Shown piece by piece: positions 14,406 to 17,574 of a stretch of 17,574 nt of DNA; positions within the stretch are counted from its first letter, which is position 1; every line of letters begins with the position of its first letter. Origin of the DNA: Bacillota bacterium (GTDB lineage: Bacteria; Bacillota; UBA4882; UBA8346); the NCBI GenBank assembly GCA_023415375.1, contig JAEZKW010000386.1, positions 1-17,574 on the forward strand, read 5' to 3'. Under the pieces are notes generated by a model. That model did not search any database, was not told the origin of the DNA, and worked only from the letters and a program-made list of their open reading frames with translations. Both the position numbers and the translations under genes were made by a program.

Positions 14406-14512
14406 AAATTCCTTCGGTAACCCGGCTATCTTAATCGAACCTAACGGTTCGCTTTTAGACCCGTAGTTTTGCGTCCGCCGCTTTCGCCGGCGTTTGCTGT
14501 TATCGGTGAATT
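14406..14512 (-). promoter_or_regulatory. c-di-GMP-I (GEMM-I) riboswitch upstream of cheW
   Basis: The minus strand shows AGCAAACGCCGGCGAAAGCG, GGACGCAAAACTACGGGTCT then AA, the variable stem AGCGAACC-GTTA-GGTTCG, and AAGATAGCCGGGTTACCG. These are the same conserved blocks, in order, as in the copy at 13632-13737. AATTC/GAATT closes the outer stem. The two aptamers are nearly identical in the core yet differ in the first helix and outer stem, as expected for related but separately maintained copies. Confidence 0.93.
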
Positions 14513-14557
14513 ATTATATTTTTAGTACATCTATGCTATAATATGAATATTTATTTT

Positions 14558-14587
14558 ATTATATCGCTGTTATTCAGATTGGGTCAA
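14558..14587 (-). promoter_or_regulatory. Strong promoter of the cheW riboswitch transcript
   Basis: TTGACC (14587-14582) and a perfect TATAAT (14563-14558) on the minus strand are separated by 18 bases, a housekeeping-sigma promoter. RNA would begin near 14551, about 40 bases before the aptamer. No flagellar-type sigma site was seen, so the riboswitch is probably the main control. Confidence 0.75.
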
Positions 14588-14594
14588 GCAATAT

Positions 14595-14624
14595 TTGAGG
14601 ATTGATAATTTAAGCCATTATATC
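14595..14624 (+). promoter_or_regulatory. Candidate promoter of the ArsC/Spx-like gene
   Basis: TTGAGG (14595-14600) and TATATC (14619-14624) are 18 bases apart and 26 bases upstream of the start codon. The match is only moderate. It runs back to back with the cheW promoter. Confidence 0.3.
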
Positions 14625-14649
14625 TTTTTTATATGGGAGGCCATCTTCA

Positions 14650-14991
14650 ATGAATATCCAGATTTTCGGAACAAAAAAATGCCAGGATACCCGCAAAGCT
14701 GAACGTTTTTTCAAAGAACGCGCTCTGAAATATCAATTCATTGATCTGAATGAAAAAGGGCTAAGTAAAGGGGAACTGAAAAGTGTCATGTCTTCAGTTC
14801 CCCTCGAAAATCTTATCGATACGAATGGCAAACAATATCAGAAACGCAACCTGAAATATCTGGTCCACGATGTAGAGGAAGAATTGCTCTCCGACCCATT
14901 ACTTATTAAAACACCAATCGTCAGGAACGGCCCCAAAGCGACTGTAGGTTACAGGCCAGAGGTTTGGAATGAGTGGTTGCATAAAGAATAA
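14650..14991 (+). CDS. ArsC/Spx-family thioredoxin-fold protein
   Basis: A 113-residue cytoplasmic protein of the ArsC/Spx/YffB group. It begins MNIQIFGTKKCQDTRKAERF, where Cys11 is in the place of the catalytic arsenate-reductase cysteine. There is no second cysteine in a CxxC, so it is not a redox-switch Spx. The family-typical middle (FIDLNEKGLSKGELKSV, LENLIDTNGKQYQKRNL) and end (TPIVRNGPKATVGYRPEVWN) are present. Members include glutaredoxin-type arsenate reductases and many proteins of unknown substrate. A real role in arsenate reduction is unproven, as no ars genes lie nearby. GGGAGG nine bases upstream supports the start. The gene converges on the L,D-transpeptidase gene with only seven bases between stop codons and no terminator hairpin, so their transcripts probably overlap. 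Confidence 0.85.
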   Translation: MNIQIFGTKKCQDTRKAERFFKERALKYQFIDLNEKGLSKGELKSVMSSVPLENLIDTNGKQYQKRNLKYLVHDVEEELLSDPLLIKTPIVRNGPKATVGYRPEVWNEWLHKE

Positions 14992-14998
14992 TATGATC

Positions 14999-16147
14999 TT
15001 ATTGCTGAATATAAATGGGTGTTCCAACTTCAACATAATCAAAAAAGTCTTCGACGTCTTGATTATGAAGTCCAATACAACCCCAAGTCCAATTACTGCC
15101 CAGTTCTTTTGAACTTCCGCCATGAATACCGACTCCACCACCAAGCGCGGTATATTGAGGCGGTATCCCTTTATTGCGGAAAGCTCCAACAATCTGGTCA
15201 TAGGTATTTTGATCAATTAGGCCCTTTCGGAGTCCCCTTTCAGCGTCTTCAGCATTAGGATAACTAATCCTTAGCCAGCGGGTGCCTAAAAATTTGTCGG
15301 CTGGCTGGAGTATTGATTTTTCGGCCACATAAAAATCACCTTCAGGGGTTTTATGATCACCTTGGATTTCCTTATCTCCCATACCACCGTCTCCTATCTC
15401 AATGGGATAGGATTTCAGGCGCGTGCTTCCCTTGTATATCGACAGCAAATGAGCTGATTTATCAACAAAAATGGCCAGATTTAAGTTGCCGTTATTAAGG
15501 CCTCTTTCTCTAAGGAGTTCACCTAGCGGCCAATTTGTATCTCCAGATGATACTTGTTGCATTTTGGGAGTTGAAGTATTGGTAATTGTTGCCGACTTAT
15601 CGGTAATTGTTTCCGTTTTTTCAGCAGCTACGATTTTCGCCGAAGGAATTACCAGTACCCGGTGTGGCAAAATAAGCTCACTACCCAGTCCATTGACCTT
15701 TTTTAAAGCATCAACGGTTACATCATATTTATTGGCAATAGAATATAAGGTGTCGTTGTTTTTAACAGTATACCAATCGCCAGACGGCTCATTGGGGATG
15801 GTCAACACTTGTCCGGGAGCTATTTTTTCAGTGCCCAGACCATTGGTATGTTTCAACGCGGAAATCGATACACCAAATTTACCGGCTATCTCAAAAATAG
15901 AGTCGCCTTCTTTTACAATATAAGTGCCCAATCCCGTGGCAGCCTCCACTGCATAGTTTGATTTTAAATGAGGGTGGTTATGATGTGTAATATAAAATCC
16001 AGTTATCAAAAAGATAATTACAAAAATGTATAAAAAGAACCGCCCATTGCGTGTCAAATGCAAAATTATTCTCTCCCTTATTTTATGATGATCGATCTCT
16101 ATTGGGGCTATCCCAAAAGCAAATTTGGCAATGTTCATTCTAAACAA
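14999..16147 (-). CDS. Membrane-anchored double-LysM L,D-transpeptidase (YkuD)
   Basis: A 382-residue cell-wall enzyme expected to form 3-3 cross-links or attach proteins to peptidoglycan. A 36-residue cytoplasmic N-terminus leads to one membrane helix (37-53). Two LysM peptidoglycan-binding repeats follow (76-117, YIVKEGDSIFEIAGKFGVSI; 126-167, YTVKNNDTLYSIANKYDVTV), then a Thr/Ser-rich linker and a YkuD domain (about 222-381). The catalytic motif is complete: His342 in GIHGG and Cys357 in SNWTWGCIGL, with Gly where many relatives have Arg. The start is uncertain. TTG 16147 has AGGGG seven bases upstream, while ATG 16138 has only a weak, distant site. The gene is divergent from the c-di-AMP riboswitch and DapB-like gene, and all concern cell-wall building, though they are transcribed separately. 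Confidence 0.92.
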   Translation of the reverse strand: MFRMNIAKFAFGIAPIEIDHHKIRERIILHLTRNGRFFLYIFVIIFLITGFYITHHNHPHLKSNYAVEAATGLGTYIVKEGDSIFEIAGKFGVSISALKHTNGLGTEKIAPGQVLTIPNEPSGDWYTVKNNDTLYSIANKYDVTVDALKKVNGLGSELILPHRVLVIPSAKIVAAEKTETITDKSATITNTSTPKMQQVSSGDTNWPLGELLRERGLNNGNLNLAIFVDKSAHLLSIYKGSTRLKSYPIEIGDGGMGDKEIQGDHKTPEGDFYVAEKSILQPADKFLGTRWLRISYPNAEDAERGLRKGLIDQNTYDQIVGAFRNKGIPPQYTALGGGVGIHGGSSKELGSNWTWGCIGLHNQDVEDFFDYVEVGTPIYIQQ

Positions 16148-16336
16148 AGCCTGTCCCCTATCCGATCAATGTAACGTTGAATTTTTTTGAACATTTCAGG
16201 CCAAATATTGGCAAAGAATTTATTTTACTTGTTGGCAAATCCATCTGATGTTCAATTAACTTCATTAGGCGTATCTTTGGTGATTAGAATTGTCTTTGAG
16301 ATGAGCCTATCCATTAAATTACAGTGCGTGTGACCA

Positions 16337-16364
16337 TTGACTGAAGTTAGAATTAATGTATAAT
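16337..16364 (+). promoter_or_regulatory. Strong promoter of the c-di-AMP riboswitch transcript
   Basis: TTGACT (16337-16342) and a perfect TATAAT (16359-16364) are separated by 16 bases. RNA would start near 16371, about 20 bases before the riboswitch. Confidence 0.7.
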
Positions 16365-16389
16365 AATAGTAATTAGCGAACCGCTTATT

Positions 16390-16605
16390 TCGGATCTTCG
16401 CTGTCGCCGAATCTTGCAAAGCGCCTTCTTTTGGAATTCATTTATTCACGGGCGTTTTGAAACTCAAGAAGCGGGGGAACCAATCTTGTGGGGTGAATTA
16501 ATGTGCGGGTGAGTCGTTTCATAGATGAAGCCACACATTAACGGGTTACACTTTCGACCCGAACCCGTCAGCTAACCTCGTAGGCGTTGAAAGAGAGGTG
16601 AACAT
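16390..16605 (+). promoter_or_regulatory. c-di-AMP riboswitch (ydaO-yuaA)
   Basis: The conserved blocks of this class occur in order on the plus strand. They are CGCTGTCGCCGAATCTTGC (16399-16417), GCGGGGGAACCAAT (16471-16484) with GGGGTGAATTAATG (16490-16503), and after two variable hairpins CCCGAACCCGTCAGCTAACC (16558-16577) with TCGTAGGCGT and AGAGAGG. The aptamer binds c-di-AMP and in Bacillota usually lowers expression of cell-wall hydrolase, potassium and osmolyte genes. Together with the spacer it fills the 538-base gap before the DapB-like gene, its only downstream target here. Confidence 0.93.
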
Positions 16606-16635
16606 GTAAATGCGCGCTGGCGCGTCATATCCGAT

Positions 16636-16678
16636 TCCCTTTTACCACATATAAAACTATAACATTCATGAAAAGGGG
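16636..16678 (+). promoter_or_regulatory. Likely Shine-Dalgarno-sequestering helix
   Basis: TCCCTTTT (16636-16643) can pair with AAAAGGGG (16671-16678), the ribosome site of the DapB-like gene, over eight bases with one G-U pair and a 27-base loop. No hairpin followed by a T-run was seen after the aptamer. Control by hiding the ribosome site therefore fits better than termination. A GCGC-GCTG-GCGC hairpin (about 16612-16623) sits between aptamer and helix. Confidence 0.45.
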
Positions 16679-16685
16679 TGTACTT

Positions 16686-17552
16686 ATGATTATCAAAACA
16701 TGTTTACTGGGTCTAGGGAGGACCGGATCGGTTGTTGCGGAACAACTGCTGAATTCGCCAAATTTCGATCTGGTTTCAGTGGTCGGTAAACCGGGAAGTT
16801 CAAAGGTTGGACGGCCTTTGAGTCAATTTATGCCCTGTGATCGGGACATCATCATTGCCGATGCCCAGGATTTAGCTAAAGAAATTGAACAAAAATATTT
16901 TCGAGTAGCCATTGATTTCACCACTCCGGAAGCTACTCTCAAAAACGCATACATTTTAGCTGAAAAAGGTATCAATATGGTTATTGGTACCACCGGATTT
17001 AACAATATACAACTCTATGAGTTAAAAAAGATTGTAGAAAACTATAAAGTGGGACTGGTTTATGCGCCCAATATTTCAGTAGGGATTAATTTATTACTTT
17101 CCATCGTTAAGACGATGGCCCGATTAGTCCCCAATTATGATGTAGAGATTACCGAATCCTGCCACCGTAATCGAAAGGACATTCCTTCCGGAACAGCCCT
17201 TAAGATTGCCAGTGAACTTAGTATTATCAAAGGCGCTGCCAAAAATCAAAAGTTCAAGATTAACCGCAAGGGGCAAAAGCCCAAAGAAGCAAATGAAATA
17301 GCCATTCACTCCATCCGAGCAGGCGGGAATATCGGAGTCCATAAAGTACTCTTCGCCGGAGAAGCCGACGAAATTGAAATCACCCACCGTACGTACTCCC
17401 GGGCCATTTTTGCGGAGGGTGCTTTAAAAGCGGCGGCATTTGTCAATAATCTTAAAGGATTCTTCCATATGGAAGATGTATTACTATTTGAACGAATGGA
17501 CCGCGACTTACGCGTGGCGGCAAACCGGCTCTATCTGAATTTCAATAATTAA
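16686..17552 (+). CDS. dapB: DapB-family dihydrodipicolinate reductase, atypical active site
   Basis: A 288-residue NAD(P)H-dependent reductase of the lysine/diaminopimelate pathway family, slightly longer than E. coli DapB (273). The N-terminal Rossmann part has GLGRTG (9-14), one residue shorter than the usual GxxGRMG. DFTTPEATL, VIGTTGF (99-105) and YAPNISVGINLLL (126-138) are classical. The substrate motif reads ESCHRNRKDIPSGTA (157-171) against E-x-HHRHKVDAPSGTA in E. coli. The catalytic His159 position is thus Cys159 and Lys163 is Arg163, while the second His and PSGT are kept. It may be an active but altered DapB or a paralogue with another substrate or regulatory role. The start at 16686 has AGGGG seven bases upstream; ATG 16668 is in frame but lies before that site. 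It is controlled by the upstream c-di-AMP riboswitch. No other dap gene is visible before the window ends. Confidence 0.85.
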   Translation: MIIKTCLLGLGRTGSVVAEQLLNSPNFDLVSVVGKPGSSKVGRPLSQFMPCDRDIIIADAQDLAKEIEQKYFRVAIDFTTPEATLKNAYILAEKGINMVIGTTGFNNIQLYELKKIVENYKVGLVYAPNISVGINLLLSIVKTMARLVPNYDVEITESCHRNRKDIPSGTALKIASELSIIKGAAKNQKFKINRKGQKPKEANEIAIHSIRAGGNIGVHKVLFAGEADEIEITHRTYSRAIFAEGALKAAAFVNNLKGFFHMEDVLLFERMDRDLRVAANRLYLNFNN

Positions 17553-17574
17553 AGGTCTTGGGAATTGTAGAGTT

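Noticed and set aside
14650..14991. Naming the gene as arsenate reductase or Spx
   Set aside because: A single Cys without CxxC rules out canonical Spx. With no ars neighbours, arsenate reduction is not supported, so only the family is named.
15471..15923. 150-codon open frame on the plus strand
   Set aside because: It lies entirely opposite the LysM/YkuD transpeptidase gene, whose domains are unambiguous. It is a shadow.
1..17574. CRISPR array, tRNA or rRNA genes, phage genes
   Set aside because: No regularly spaced repeats, tRNA cloverleaf signals, rRNA-like stretches or phage structural genes were recognised on either strand by reading.

Overview
The window looks like an AT-rich Bacillota (Firmicutes) chromosome. 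The evidence is an AraPQ-type CUT1 sugar importer, an RsfA-like Myb-type protein, c-di-GMP-I riboswitches and a ydaO-type c-di-AMP riboswitch. Two details hint at a deep-branching, possibly diderm lineage: the sugar-binding protein has a plain Sec signal peptide with no lipobox, and there is a full-length Prc/Tsp tail-specific protease of the kind best known from Gram-negative bacteria. The placement is an inference; no rRNA or tRNA gene is present to fix it.

Bases 1-5200 (all minus strand) hold an arabinan-use locus. Transcription runs from a solute-binding protein, through an intercistronic hairpin, to two overlapping permeases, then a secreted GH43 exo-arabinofuranosidase and a terminator. 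The start of a YesM-like sensor kinase follows and is cut by the window edge. No ABC ATPase is encoded, so a shared MsmX-type ATPase elsewhere is expected.

Bases 5200-11400 (minus strand) hold prc, an HD-GYP c-di-GMP phosphodiesterase, a small Smr-domain protein, a MITE-like inverted-repeat element, a two-domain Myb/SANT-like coiled-coil protein, an unexplained inverted repeat that may be a structured RNA, and a 120-residue hypothetical protein.

Bases 11460-14590 form a chemotaxis region: two opposed MCP relics, an intact MCP and cheW. The MCP and cheW each have their own promoter, c-di-GMP-I aptamer and downstream terminator. With the HD-GYP enzyme nearby, the window carries both a c-di-GMP breakdown enzyme and c-di-GMP sensors.

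Bases 14600-17574 hold a plus-strand ArsC/Spx-like gene convergent with a membrane-anchored double-LysM L,D-transpeptidase. Divergent from the latter is a strong promoter, a c-di-AMP riboswitch, a likely Shine-Dalgarno-sequestering helix and a DapB-family reductase. In that reductase the catalytic His and Lys positions read Cys and Arg. The c-di-AMP-controlled, atypical DapB next to a peptidoglycan cross-linker is the most interesting arrangement seen.
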